Source: Phormidium willei BDU 130791 (GTDB lineage: Bacteria > Cyanobacteriota > Cyanobacteriia > Cyanobacteriales > Geitlerinemataceae). Taken from it: a stretch of 59,265 nucleotides of DNA. The notes under the pieces were generated by a model. That model ran no database searches and was not told the origin of the DNA. It saw only the letters and a list, made by a program, of their open reading frames with translations. Where the stretch lies: assembly GCA_001637315.1 (NCBI GenBank), contig LSZA01000011.1:1-59265 (forward strand). Reading direction: 5' to 3'. The translations under genes and the position numbers were made by a program. This document shows, piece by piece, positions 16,238 through 25,024 of this stretch (position 1 is its first letter; each line of letters begins with the position of its first letter).

Positions 16238-17125
16238 ATGACCACTGAATACGCCTATTATCCTGGATGTAGCCTACATACCAGTGCCAAAGAATTTGAC
16301 ATCTCCACCCGAGTTGTCCTTGACGCATTAGGAGTTCATCTGCACGAAATTGAGGATTGGTCCTGTTGTGGCGGTTCCGTCGCCGCTGGACTCTCCCATG
16401 ACGTAGCCATGGCCTTAGCCGCTCGTAATGTGGTGTTAGCCCAACAGCAACATCGAGATCTCCTAGCCTCCTGTTCGGGCTGTTACAACAAGTCCGCCAA
16501 AGCCGCTCAGGCCCTCGACGATCCCCAAGAAGGTCCCAAAATTGCCGCCACGTTGTCGGATATGGGCCTATCCGTCGAAGACGAGGCCATCCGCGTTCGC
16601 AATGTGGTTGATGTTCTCTGGAATGACATTGATGTGGCCTCTAAAATCACCAACCCCCTCCACGGCTTGAGGGTCGCCTCCTATTACGGCTGTCTCTTGA
16701 CGCGTCCTCAGGATATCACCGGCTGGGATTCTCCCGTGTCTCCCGTGTCTCTCGATCGCCTCACCGAAATTTGTGGAGCAACCCCCGTTGACTTTCGTTC
16801 AAAAGCGAAATGTTGTGGTGGGCCAATCCTCGTCTCTCAAAAAAAGACGGCTTTTGAGTTGACCAAAAAAATTCTCGATGAAGCCAGAGAACGCAGAGCC
16901 GATTGTATCGTTTTAGCCTGTCCTCTCTGTGCCAATAACCTAGAACTTCGTCAAGCTGACATTGAAGAAGCCTATCAAGAATCCTACAATATGCCGATTC
17001 TTTATATCACGGAATTGGTGGGTTTAGCGATGGGATTATCTCCCCGCAAATTGGGACTGTATAAACACGTCGTTTCCCCCAAACCCGTCGTTGAAAAAAT
17101 CAAGCAGGGAGCTAAACTGGTTTGA
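16238..17125 (+). CDS. hdrB2: Heterodisulfide reductase-like subunit B2 (sHdrB2-like)
   Basis: The 295-residue protein has two complete CCG domains: YYPGCSLHTSAKEFD, SCCGGS, SCSGC in the first half, and SYYGCLLTRP, KCCGGP, ACPLC in the second. It is therefore the fully loaded B subunit, expected to bind two non-cubane clusters and to be the catalytic site for persulfide/disulfide chemistry. ATG 16238 directly follows the hdrC2 stop. It ends the operon; a hairpin without T-run lies at 17165-17206. No lbpA, tusA, dsrE or lipoate-ligase gene follows. Confidence 0.88.
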   Translation: MTTEYAYYPGCSLHTSAKEFDISTRVVLDALGVHLHEIEDWSCCGGSVAAGLSHDVAMALAARNVVLAQQQHRDLLASCSGCYNKSAKAAQALDDPQEGPKIAATLSDMGLSVEDEAIRVRNVVDVLWNDIDVASKITNPLHGLRVASYYGCLLTRPQDITGWDSPVSPVSLDRLTEICGATPVDFRSKAKCCGGPILVSQKKTAFELTKKILDEARERRADCIVLACPLCANNLELRQADIEEAYQESYNMPILYITELVGLAMGLSPRKLGLYKHVVSPKPVVEKIKQGAKLV

Positions 17126-17164
17126 TACCCCGTCGGGGCGGCCCCCTGCACCCCTTCCCCAGAA

Positions 17165-17206
17165 TCCCCCAGCATAGCGGCTATTCGGTCGTTCACCGCT
17201 GGGGGG
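17165..17206. terminator. Stem-loop between hdrB2 and the convergent coiled-coil gene
   Basis: CCCCCAGC (17166-17173) pairs with GCTGGGGG (17198-17205) around a 24-nt loop. There is no clear T-run on either side, so it is only a probable terminator, or a transcript end for both converging genes. Confidence 0.5.
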
Positions 17207-17227
17207 AATGGGTTTGAGTTAAATGTT

Positions 17228-17515
17228 TTAGTTAAACTTTGATTTTGCTTCGTCCACTGAGCGACTAAACTCATCCCAAGCATTTTGAAAGCCGGTTTTC
17301 AAGCTATCCCAAGCCTCATCGCTGGAGGATTTTAGGTCGGCGAGATGTTGTTGAAGTTCATTTCGCTTAGATTTTAGGTTTTCAACTTTTTGAGTCCACT
17401 CCTGTTTAGCATCGCCGCTGGCTTGGTCGGCTTTGGCTTGGAGTTCATCAATTTTAGCACCCCATTCTTGGAGTTGGCTTTCCATTTTACCTTGATATTC
17501 TTGGCGATTTTCCAT
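17228..17515 (-). CDS. Small coiled-coil protein (95 aa)
   Basis: The protein is almost entirely charged and helical (MESQLQEWGAKIDELQAKAD, then LKSKRNELQQHLADLKSSSD), with heptad-like spacing from about residue 5 to 90. It has no cysteine, no signal peptide and no membrane segment. It looks like the apolipoprotein/LEA-like coiled-coil small proteins seen in many bacteria next to stress genes. It converges on hdrB2 and lies 130 bp downstream of ntcB on the same strand. Function unknown; a structural or stress role is inference. Confidence 0.65.
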   Translation of the reverse strand: MENRQEYQGKMESQLQEWGAKIDELQAKADQASGDAKQEWTQKVENLKSKRNELQQHLADLKSSSDEAWDSLKTGFQNAWDEFSRSVDEAKSKFN

Positions 17516-17647
17516 GTTGGTTTACCTGAATATAGAGATACAAAAAACAAGTAGCGCTGATGAAAACGAGCTAAGTCACAACTTTGCTGGTTAATCAACG
17601 CTGCTTTAAGCTCATTTTAATAAAACTAAATTTGAGCAAGCATCCTA

Positions 17648-18607
17648 TTATATTTTCTTAATATTTTCGATAGATTTGGGGGAAGAGCGGGGAAATAGCT
17701 TGACGACGAGGGGAGGAATCTCCTGACAGACTAATTCAAAAAACTCAGCGATGGGGGGAATTTCCAGTCGATCCTCACTGGTGACGGCGACGACTTCCCG
17801 TTGCAGATTGGGGAAACAGGGATCGGGGGCAATGGGGCGCACAGCTAAGGTTTCATCGGCATCTAAGAGAGCGGATTTCGGCAAAATTGAGATCATGCGT
17901 CCCTGTCGCACCATACCCCGAAAAGCATCTAAGGTATTTAATTCTAAAGCAGCATGGAAGCTTTGACCCAATTGGGCAAAGGCATCTTGAACTAGCCGCT
18001 GCATTCCATAGCCATCTTTGAACACCACATGAGGATAGTGGCTGAGGGCTTCCCAGGGAATCTCGTCATATTGAGTCAGAGGGTGATCGGCGGCCATTAA
18101 CACCTCGACGGTTTCCCAGTAGAGCGATCGCACCACCATTTCCGAACTCAGCGTTAGACGCGGATTGTTCATGACGATCGCCACATCCACCAAGCCATCC
18201 CGTAACACCTTCAACGAGCGATCGCTCCCCAAGGAGGTGACGCGTAACTGCACCTGAGGGCGACGGGAACAGAACCGCTGCAAAATAGGTGGCAAAAAAT
18301 GGGCACAGACGGAATGAATCGCAGCGACACATAACTCCGTTTGTTTCCCCTCGGCCAACTCACGAATCTCCGTGACAGCTGTTCGCCACTCGCGACAGAT
18401 GCGACTGGCGTGAGGGAGAAAGCGATCGCCAGCTACCGTCAACGTCGCCGTGGCCTGACGGTGCAATAACGGTAATCCCAATTCAGTCTCCAACGCCTGT
18501 ACCTGACGACTCACCGTCGATTGCGTGACCTGACATAAACGGGCAGCCTTCTGAAAACTGCCCGTTTCAACAACGGCTAAAAAGGCCTCTACCTGCTCTA
18601 ATCGCAT
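17648..18607 (-). CDS. ntcB: LysR-type regulator, NtcB-like
   Basis: The protein has 319 residues, with a LysR helix-turn-helix at the N-terminus (SFQKAARLCQVTQSTVSRQ) and an effector-binding domain (VCAHFLPPILQRFC, RVTSLGSDRSLKVL). It ends in a basic tail. Sequence and context match NtcB, the nitrite-responsive activator of the cyanobacterial nirA operon, which works together with NtcA. It is placed on the same strand as narM, narB, nrtP and nirA. A 10-bp inverted repeat lies just upstream and may be an autoregulatory site. Confidence 0.8.
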   Translation of the reverse strand: MRLEQVEAFLAVVETGSFQKAARLCQVTQSTVSRQVQALETELGLPLLHRQATATLTVAGDRFLPHASRICREWRTAVTEIRELAEGKQTELCVAAIHSVCAHFLPPILQRFCSRRPQVQLRVTSLGSDRSLKVLRDGLVDVAIVMNNPRLTLSSEMVVRSLYWETVEVLMAADHPLTQYDEIPWEALSHYPHVVFKDGYGMQRLVQDAFAQLGQSFHAALELNTLDAFRGMVRQGRMISILPKSALLDADETLAVRPIAPDPCFPNLQREVVAVTSEDRLEIPPIAEFFELVCQEIPPLVVKLFPRSSPKSIENIKKI

Positions 18608-18624
18608 TCAAGTCGTCGTGATGG

Positions 18625-18687
18625 TTGTGCCGTACCTACTCTACAGAGGCAGGAACCCCGCAAAAAGTAAGCCTTGATACGGCACAA
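18625..18687. promoter_or_regulatory. Perfect 10-bp inverted repeat upstream of ntcB
   Basis: TTGTGCCGTA (18625-18634) and TACGGCACAA (18678-18687) are perfect complements separated by 43 bp, in the 108-bp gap between ntcB and the porin gene. Between them are a near-miss NtcA box (GTA-N7-TAC at 18632-18644) and the 11-mer shared with sqr. It may be a regulator binding site controlling ntcB, or a terminator-like structure for the porin transcript; there is no T-run. Confidence 0.45.
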
Positions 18688-18715
18688 AAACCCCAATTTG
18701 CGGTTTAAAACGAGT

Positions 18716-20335
18716 TTAAAACGAGAAGGTGGTACGAACAGTGCCGATAAAGGCCCCATCGTGATCGGCATCCTGGTTAGGATTCAGCAACCAGATAAAG
18801 CCGGGAGTGATGCTGATATTCTCTGACAACTGGACTTTATATAGCCCCTCAATATGGAACGGGGTTTCATTCTCCATATTTTGAGTTCCGGGAATATCAA
18901 CGCTGCCCAAATAGGGTTCTGCCCCCACAATCAAAGCCCCGAAATTCCCCGGTAGCAGTAAATCCGGGAAACTTAAGGTTAGGGCATAGTTCCAGATTTC
19001 GGCATCGCCTAGGCCAATGAGACGGGCATCAGTGAAGCCACCCCAAGCCCCCACCCGCAAGCGAGGGGAGAGATCCCAGAGGGCCTGAACCCCATAATGA
19101 TGACTTGAGACGGGAGTGGTAAGTTGCCCTTGAGAGAGACTCGAACTCGCGGCTAAAGCGGCCGGGGAGAGGTTGCTGAGTTGGGTTCCCGTTCCTCCGA
19201 AGCCAAAACGCCGTCCTTGAGAGACATCGTAGGCATGAATATAGGTTAGGCCAAACTTGAGGCGATCGCTCGGTTCAACCACCAACTGCCCCAACGCCGA
19301 ATAATTGCCATTAAATAGGCCGGCCCCTTCCTCGGGATTGTTACCCCCTCGCGCCAAATAGCCCAGGGATAGTTCTAAATTGTCACCCAAGCGTTGTCGC
19401 AAGCCAACCCCGACACCGCCTAACCCACTGCGATAAATGGGATTGCGTTCCCCAAAGCGAGACAAGGCCCCAGTGGCCCCGCCTCCGGCTTCTAAGCCAG
19501 GGTTAAAGGTATCGTTGTAGAACTGATGGCCGCCCGCATTGGCCATCAGCGTCACTTGTAGAGTGTCTGTGGCGGGGAACACGTAATGTAAGCGATTTAA
19601 GTTGAGGCTGTTACCGCTGTCTCCGTCAAAGGCAAAACGTCCTTCATTGGTGTTCATCTCATCGGCAAAGCTATTGCCGAGATTGCCGAATTGCAGACGG
19701 GTATGGAGGCGATCGCGCCCGGTGAAACTACTCACGAGATTGAGTCGCCCCCGATTGGCAAAGATGGTTTGAACGTCATTATCCGAGTCACCGTCAGAGA
19801 TGCCATCACCGCCCCAAGCATCGGCCAAAACAAAGGCTACTTCCCCTCGCAGTTGAGTCGTCGCCGAGAATTGATTGGCTTCGAGTTCCGAGGTACGGGC
19901 TTCGAGGCCGTCGACTCGTCCTCGCAGCGTCGCCAATTCAGCGGCAAATTCCTCTTGTAAACGGCGAATTGTAGCTAAATCCCCGGCATCGAGTCCGTCG
20001 CCGCCGCCGACGATGGCCACAATTTGATCTAAACAGGCGTTTAAGCCAGCGGCGAACTCATAGCGCGTCATGAAGTTGTTGCCGCGAAAGGTTCCGTCGG
20101 GATAGCCGGCGATACAGCCGTAGCGTTCGACGAGAGATTGCAGGGCCTGAAAGGCCCAATCCGTCGGTTGCACGTCCGAGAGTTGAGAGACTGAGGTCAC
20201 TTGGGCTAACTGCTGCGGGGTCTCAGACGAGATGGGGACATTTGGCAGGGGGGCGCTGTTTAGGGGGCTGGCGGTTGCCATCAGGCCGGCGAATCCCAAT
20301 AGGGGCGCGATCGCCCGCGATGTAGAATGGGTCAT
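18716..20335 (-). CDS. SLH-domain outer-membrane porin (iron uptake porin type)
   Basis: The 539-residue product begins with a signal peptide (AIAPLLGFAGLMATASPLNSA). It continues with an SLH domain (DWAFQALQSLVERYGCIAGYPDGTF in pieces; residues about 60-120) that ties the protein to the cell wall, then a coiled-coil spacer (LQEEFAAELATLRGRVDGLE) and an OprB-like beta-barrel ending in VRTTFSF with the terminal phenylalanine needed for outer-membrane assembly. This is the standard cyanobacterial porin plan (SomA/SomB/iron uptake porin). The start ATG at 20335 has GAGGAG ten bases upstream; a GTG 18 bases earlier is less likely. Its position between ntcB and narM suggests a role in nitrate entry, which is inference. 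Confidence 0.87.
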   Translation of the reverse strand: MTHSTSRAIAPLLGFAGLMATASPLNSAPLPNVPISSETPQQLAQVTSVSQLSDVQPTDWAFQALQSLVERYGCIAGYPDGTFRGNNFMTRYEFAAGLNACLDQIVAIVGGGDGLDAGDLATIRRLQEEFAAELATLRGRVDGLEARTSELEANQFSATTQLRGEVAFVLADAWGGDGISDGDSDNDVQTIFANRGRLNLVSSFTGRDRLHTRLQFGNLGNSFADEMNTNEGRFAFDGDSGNSLNLNRLHYVFPATDTLQVTLMANAGGHQFYNDTFNPGLEAGGGATGALSRFGERNPIYRSGLGGVGVGLRQRLGDNLELSLGYLARGGNNPEEGAGLFNGNYSALGQLVVEPSDRLKFGLTYIHAYDVSQGRRFGFGGTGTQLSNLSPAALAASSSLSQGQLTTPVSSHHYGVQALWDLSPRLRVGAWGGFTDARLIGLGDAEIWNYALTLSFPDLLLPGNFGALIVGAEPYLGSVDIPGTQNMENETPFHIEGLYKVQLSENISITPGFIWLLNPNQDADHDGAFIGTVRTTFSF

Positions 20336-20363
20336 GGTTTTCAAACTCCTCACAGTAAACTCC

Positions 20364-20822
20364 TCACACTAGCCCAAACTCTTGTAAAGCGGGATAGAAG
20401 TTGCGGTTTTCATGACTGGGGCGACTCAGTTTCAGCAGGGTAAACCGCTGTAGGGGAGTCAGGGCCGCCCAGCGGTTCTCGCCAATCTCGATGGACAGCG
20501 ATCGCGCCTTCTCCTGAACCGTCTCAGGAACCGTCTCCCCCAGCCAAGGGGGATTCTCGTCCACCGGGAGATCTTTGGGAATCTCTCCGCTGCGATCGCG
20601 GACTAAGCGCTGTAACACCTGCCGATACTCAGCAATCTCTTGCGCCGTCTGACAAGGCGAATCCACCAGAACTTGTCGTTCGATGGCCGCCAACTGATGC
20701 CAATGGTTCAGTTTCAACTTCACCCCACAGGTATCGAGTTTGTAGCGAACCTGCATGGGAATACAGCGGAGGGATTCCACAAAATCCGCTTCAAATTGAA
20801 AAAATGTCGTCGCTGCTTGCAT
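20364..20822 (-). CDS. narM: Nitrate reductase-associated protein
   Basis: The 152-residue soluble protein begins with FFQFEADFVESLRCIPMQVR and has LKLNHWHQLAAIERQ, which I recognise as the cyanobacterial nitrate reductase-associated family (NarM), needed for active NarB in Synechococcus. It has two cysteines (in SLRCIPM and DTCGVK) that could bind metal or cluster components; this is inference. Encoded on the same strand as narB, but with a small opposite-strand gene in between, so it is a separate transcript, possibly joined with the porin 10-30 bp downstream. Confidence 0.88.
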   Translation of the reverse strand: MQAATTFFQFEADFVESLRCIPMQVRYKLDTCGVKLKLNHWHQLAAIERQVLVDSPCQTAQEIAEYRQVLQRLVRDRSGEIPKDLPVDENPPWLGETVPETVQEKARSLSIEIGENRWAALTPLQRFTLLKLSRPSHENRNFYPALQEFGLV

Positions 20823-20927
20823 GACCCTTCGTTATCTTCTGTTAATTTAGTTACCGTTTTCTGGATTTCTGGGAAAAGACTCCTACAATAAACCTAGGAA
20901 CTCGCGAAAAAAATGGGGGAGTCATCG

Positions 20928-21146
20928 ATGAATGCTCATCACCGCGATCGCGCTGTCCAACAGCGAGATCCCAACCACAGCCAGGCTTCTGAGAACATCC
21001 ACGAAATCATCGTGGGCGTCTTGATTGCATCCTTGACGGTGGGGGCGATTCCCATTTTCCAGCTAAGTTCCCTCTCCAACCGGCCCGAACCCTCATTTGT
21101 GGTTCCCAGTGAAGCCACCCTTTGGTCGTCAGAAGTGCCAGACTAG
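20928..21146 (+). CDS. Small single-membrane-span hypothetical protein
   Basis: Starting at ATG 20928 (preceded by GGGGGAG at 20915-20921) the 72-residue protein has a polar histidine/arginine-rich N-terminus, one hydrophobic helix (IIVGVLIASLTVGAIPIF) and a short outside tail. It is divergent from narM and ends 7 bp before the narB stop on the other strand. A TACAAT -10-like element at about 20882 lies upstream. I do not recognise a family. Confidence 0.55.
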   Translation: MNAHHRDRAVQQRDPNHSQASENIHEIIVGVLIASLTVGAIPIFQLSSLSNRPEPSFVVPSEATLWSSEVPD

Positions 21147-21152
21147 AGGCGT

Positions 21153-23363
21153 TTATGCTGACGAGCGGTTCGAGGCCATCACATCGGACGGTTGCTGGTT
21201 TAAAGCGTCGCTGGCGATGGGCAACGGCAGTAATTGCACCGCACAGGCCTTGAGTTCCGGTTGCAGGGAATCCGGGCAGGTTTCCGGGTGAGTGAGGGCA
21301 TTGGCTTCAGAATGGTCTGCCCAGAGGAAACCCCAGTGCATGGGGATAAAGAGGGTTCCCGGGGCGATCGCCTTCGTCAGCTTCGCCTTAAATCTCCCCT
21401 CACCCCGCCGTCCGCGAATCAACACCCACATGTCATCGAGAATCTCTAATTTTTTGGCATCTCGCGGATGAATCTCAATAAAAGGATGAGGATACTTCTG
21501 GCTAATTTTCGGAATGCGTCCGGTTCGGGTTTGAGTATGCCAATGTTCATACACACGTCCCGTCGTTAACACAAAGGGATACTCCGGATCGGGGGGTTCG
21601 GCCAAACCACGAGTATGGCTGGCACAGAAGCGGGCGCGGCCATCAGCCGTGGGAAAGCGCAAATCCTCATATAGCCGCTTGCTATACCGGCCCTCAGGGA
21701 CATCCTCGGCTCCCTCGGGGTGCGGCCATTGCAGCGTCCGCTCCTGCAACCGCTCATGACTTATGCCGCTCATATCACAAACTCGTGATTTTGTCAAGGC
21801 AACAAACTCACGATGCACCGCCGCCGCATCGGAGAACTTAAACTGAGCCTCAAACCCCAGTCGTCGCCCCACTTCGGCAAAAATTTCCCAATCGGGACGA
21901 GCCTCACCGGGAGCCTCACGGAATTTCGGACAGAGCGTAACCACCCGTTCCGAGTTGGTCATCGTTCCCGTTTTCTCACTCCACTGGGCCGCCGGCAGCA
22001 AAATATGAGCATATTCAGCGGTTTCCGTAGGATAGTAAGCATCCTGATACACCGTCAGAGGAGAGCGTCGCAGCGCCGCCTTCGTGCGGCCAATATCGGG
22101 CATACTCACCGCCGGATTGGTTGCGGCCACCCACAGCAGTTGTACCAGTCCCGCTTCGAGTCCTAGCATCATATCCCAGGCGGCTAAACCCGGGCTGGGG
22201 TCAATTTGGCCGGGGGGAAGTTGCCAATGGCGTTCCACCTCAGCCCGATGTTGAGGGTTTTTCACCAACCGATAGCCAGGGAGAAGATGAGATAAGCCCC
22301 CGGCTTCCCGTCCTCCCATCGCATTGGGTTGTCCCGTCAGCGAAAACGGTCCCGCCCCCGGTTTGCCAATCGAACCGGTCATGAGATGGAGGTTGATGAG
22401 CGATCGCACCTTAGCGGTCCCTTCCGAGGACTGATTTAAGCCCATAGACCACATCGACAGCACCCGCTCATTCTCCGCCCAATAGCGAGCCGCTAATTCC
22501 AACTCATCGAGACGAATGTTACAACGACGGGCCACCAACTCCGGCGGATAACTCTGAAGGGTTTGGGTATACTCTGGGAAGCCTCGAGTGCAATCTTCGA
22601 TAAACAGCGCATCCAAGGCTTGCCAGCGTAATAAGAGATGGCCAATCCCATGCAGTAAGTCAATATCGGTCCCCGGACGAATGGCCAGATGTAAGTCAGC
22701 CGCTTTCGCCGTGGGGGTTTCGCGAGGATCGACCACCACCAATTTCACCTTGCGGTTTTTCTTGTGATAGTCCCGCAGGCGGTTAAAGGCGATGGGATGA
22801 CATTCAGCAGCATTGGTGCCAATGAGAAAGGCGCAATCGGTGCGTTCTAAATCGTCGTAGCAACAAGGGGGGCCATCGGAACCTAAACTCTGGATATAGC
22901 CAGCCACCGCCGAGGACATACAAAGACGAGAGTTGGCATCGAAATTATTGCTTCCCAAACAGCCTTTCATGAGCTTTTGGGCCACATAATAATCCTCCGT
23001 TTGGAATTGGCCCGACCCATACATACAAATAGCATGACTGCCATAAGCCGAACGAACCGAGCGAATCCGGTTGACGATGCGATCGAGTGCTTCATCCCAA
23101 CTCACCCGCTGAAACGGCTCATCTAGGGAATTTCGCATCATGGGATATTTGAGCCGGTTTTTGTCGAGGGATTCGGACACCGTGGCTCCTTTGACACAAA
23201 CCCGGCCGCGACTGGAGGGATGTTGGCGATCGCCCCTGACGCGCCACATGGGAGTTCCTGCGGCATCGCGATGGGTAGTTTTTCCGGGCAAAGCCGGAGG
23301 TTGCACCTCCAAGCCACAGCCAACACCACAATAGGGACATAGGGTTTTTGTCGGCGCGATCAT
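21153..23363 (-). CDS. narB: Ferredoxin-dependent assimilatory nitrate reductase
   Basis: NarB reduces nitrate to nitrite with ferredoxin electrons using one [4Fe-4S] cluster and a bis-MGD molybdenum centre. The N-terminus [14 protein letters not shown] and the later GRVCVKG supply the four cluster cysteines. The central [14 protein letters not shown]-like block (here [14 protein letters not shown]) carries the molybdenum-ligand cysteine. The C-terminal MopB domain includes [17 protein letters not shown]. About 736 residues is the usual size. I prefer the ATG at 23363 ([12 protein letters not shown]); another in-frame ATG lies seven codons upstream. It is the last gene of nirA-nrtP-narB. Confidence 0.96.
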   Translation of the reverse strand: MIAPTKTLCPYCGVGCGLEVQPPALPGKTTHRDAAGTPMWRVRGDRQHPSSRGRVCVKGATVSESLDKNRLKYPMMRNSLDEPFQRVSWDEALDRIVNRIRSVRSAYGSHAICMYGSGQFQTEDYYVAQKLMKGCLGSNNFDANSRLCMSSAVAGYIQSLGSDGPPCCYDDLERTDCAFLIGTNAAECHPIAFNRLRDYHKKNRKVKLVVVDPRETPTAKAADLHLAIRPGTDIDLLHGIGHLLLRWQALDALFIEDCTRGFPEYTQTLQSYPPELVARRCNIRLDELELAARYWAENERVLSMWSMGLNQSSEGTAKVRSLINLHLMTGSIGKPGAGPFSLTGQPNAMGGREAGGLSHLLPGYRLVKNPQHRAEVERHWQLPPGQIDPSPGLAAWDMMLGLEAGLVQLLWVAATNPAVSMPDIGRTKAALRRSPLTVYQDAYYPTETAEYAHILLPAAQWSEKTGTMTNSERVVTLCPKFREAPGEARPDWEIFAEVGRRLGFEAQFKFSDAAAVHREFVALTKSRVCDMSGISHERLQERTLQWPHPEGAEDVPEGRYSKRLYEDLRFPTADGRARFCASHTRGLAEPPDPEYPFVLTTGRVYEHWHTQTRTGRIPKISQKYPHPFIEIHPRDAKKLEILDDMWVLIRGRRGEGRFKAKLTKAIAPGTLFIPMHWGFLWADHSEANALTHPETCPDSLQPELKACAVQLLPLPIASDALNQQPSDVMASNRSSA

Positions 23364-23431
23364 AGTCAGTCCTCCAGTCGTCAAATCAATAGCAGCTGAT
23401 GGGCGTGAATTCCTTAGGGAATTCGGGGGAA

Positions 23432-24952
23432 TTAGTCTGGGTATGACTCATGACTCAACGCCGGAACTACCGGTTGGACGGCTTCTTCCTCCCCCTCATG
23501 GAACTCAGCAAACGACCCTTGAGGTTCCCGCAGGAAAAAGCCACAGAGGAAGGCCACCACCATCGAAGCCACCCCTAAGGTTTGGAAAAAGATGAGATTT
23601 CCAGCAGCCCCTTCGGGTAAGAGACTATAGAGAGTCAGATAGGCCACCGCCCCGACATTTCCGTATGCCCCGACATTCCCGGCAATTTGTCCCGTCACCC
23701 GTCGTTTAATCAGCGGCACAATGGCATAGGTTGACCCTTCCCCAGCTTGGACAAAGAAGGAACAGGCCATCGTCAGCAGAATCGCCCCAGGCAGCCACCA
23801 GCCCTCGGACACGGTTCCCATACAGAGGTAGCCAATGCCCATCGCGCCGGTTAAGACCGTCATCGTCCATTTACGACTGCCGAGGGAGTCAGAAATCAAG
23901 CCCCCTCCGGGACGAGACATGAGGTTCATAAAGGCATAACTAGCGGCAATCATCCCGGCTTGGGCTGGATTCAAGCCAAAGGTCAGTTCAAAGAAGGCCG
24001 GCAACATCGAGACGACGGCTAACTCAGAGCCAAAGTTAACCACATAGGTCAGTTCCAAGATGGCAACCTGATTGAATTTATAGCGATCTTCGGGAGGATA
24101 GTGTTTTTTACCTTGCAGCAAGTCGGCGTTCGTTGTCCAGCAGCCATAGGCCTGAAATAGATAGAGTCCAAATAATGCAGCCCAAACAATTAACAGTCCG
24201 GTTTCAGTAAGGAAGCCTACTTTGCTCAAACGCCAAGCCAAAACCGCGAGAATGCCCACTAGGGGAATGTTCATCAGCATCAAGAAGGCGAAATCTTTGC
24301 GGCTGGTGACTTCTAAGCCTCCGTTACGGCTGGGTCGTCGGTATTCTTTGCCCGGGGGAGTGTCTTCGACATTGAAGAAGTACATCACACCATAGAGGGC
24401 GGCGGCAATTCCGGTCAGGGAAATGGCAAGACGCCAGTTCATCTCGCCTCCGGCAAACACCGAGAGTCCCAGGGCGATCGAGGGTAGGCTAAAGGCGGCG
24501 GCGGCAGACCCAAAGTTGCCCCAACCTCCGTAAATGCCTTCGGCGATGCCAATTTCTTTGGGGGGGAACCATTCGGCGACCATGCGGATGCCGATCACAA
24601 AGCCCGCACCAACAATGCTCAACATCAAGCGGCTAATGACCAGGGTGTTGAAGTCCTGGGCGGTTGCAAACAGGAGGCAGGGAACGGCGGCGTAAATCAG
24701 TAGTAGGGAATAGGTGACTCGGGGACCGAAGCGATCGAGTAACATCCCAATCAGAATCCGGGCCGGAACCGTCAAGGCAACGTTACAGATACCAATGGTG
24801 CGAATTTGCCCCACATCTAAGCCGAAATCTTGTTGGATGGTGGTGGCAAAGGGGGCAAAGTTAAACCAGACGACAAAGGAGAGGAAAAAGGCAAACCAGG
24901 TCAGGTGCAAAATGCGGTAGCGACCGCTAAAGGAAAGGAGTTTGGTCAACAT
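23432..24952 (-). CDS. nrtP: Nitrate/nitrite transporter, MFS NarK/NrtP family
   Basis: The 506-residue membrane protein has about twelve hydrophobic segments, starting with [20 protein letters not shown]. The MFS A-type motif is seen as LLDRFGPR in the loop after helix 2, and the nitrate-signature-like glycine-rich segments are [20 protein letters not shown] and [19 protein letters not shown]. NrtP is the single-component permease used by marine and filamentous cyanobacteria in place of the ABC system NrtABCD. It sits between nirA and narB (gaps of about 70 bp), forming one operon driven from the NtcA promoter of nirA. Confidence 0.96.
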   Translation of the reverse strand: MLTKLLSFSGRYRILHLTWFAFFLSFVVWFNFAPFATTIQQDFGLDVGQIRTIGICNVALTVPARILIGMLLDRFGPRVTYSLLLIYAAVPCLLFATAQDFNTLVISRLMLSIVGAGFVIGIRMVAEWFPPKEIGIAEGIYGGWGNFGSAAAAFSLPSIALGLSVFAGGEMNWRLAISLTGIAAALYGVMYFFNVEDTPPGKEYRRPSRNGGLEVTSRKDFAFLMLMNIPLVGILAVLAWRLSKVGFLTETGLLIVWAALFGLYLFQAYGCWTTNADLLQGKKHYPPEDRYKFNQVAILELTYVVNFGSELAVVSMLPAFFELTFGLNPAQAGMIAASYAFMNLMSRPGGGLISDSLGSRKWTMTVLTGAMGIGYLCMGTVSEGWWLPGAILLTMACSFFVQAGEGSTYAIVPLIKRRVTGQIAGNVGAYGNVGAVAYLTLYSLLPEGAAGNLIFFQTLGVASMVVAFLCGFFLREPQGSFAEFHEGEEEAVQPVVPALSHESYPD

Positions 24953-25024
24953 GAGTCAAAGTGTCCTAAGGATTTAGGTTAATAAGACAAGTGATCGGGG
25001 CCATCAAACATGAATGAGGATGGG

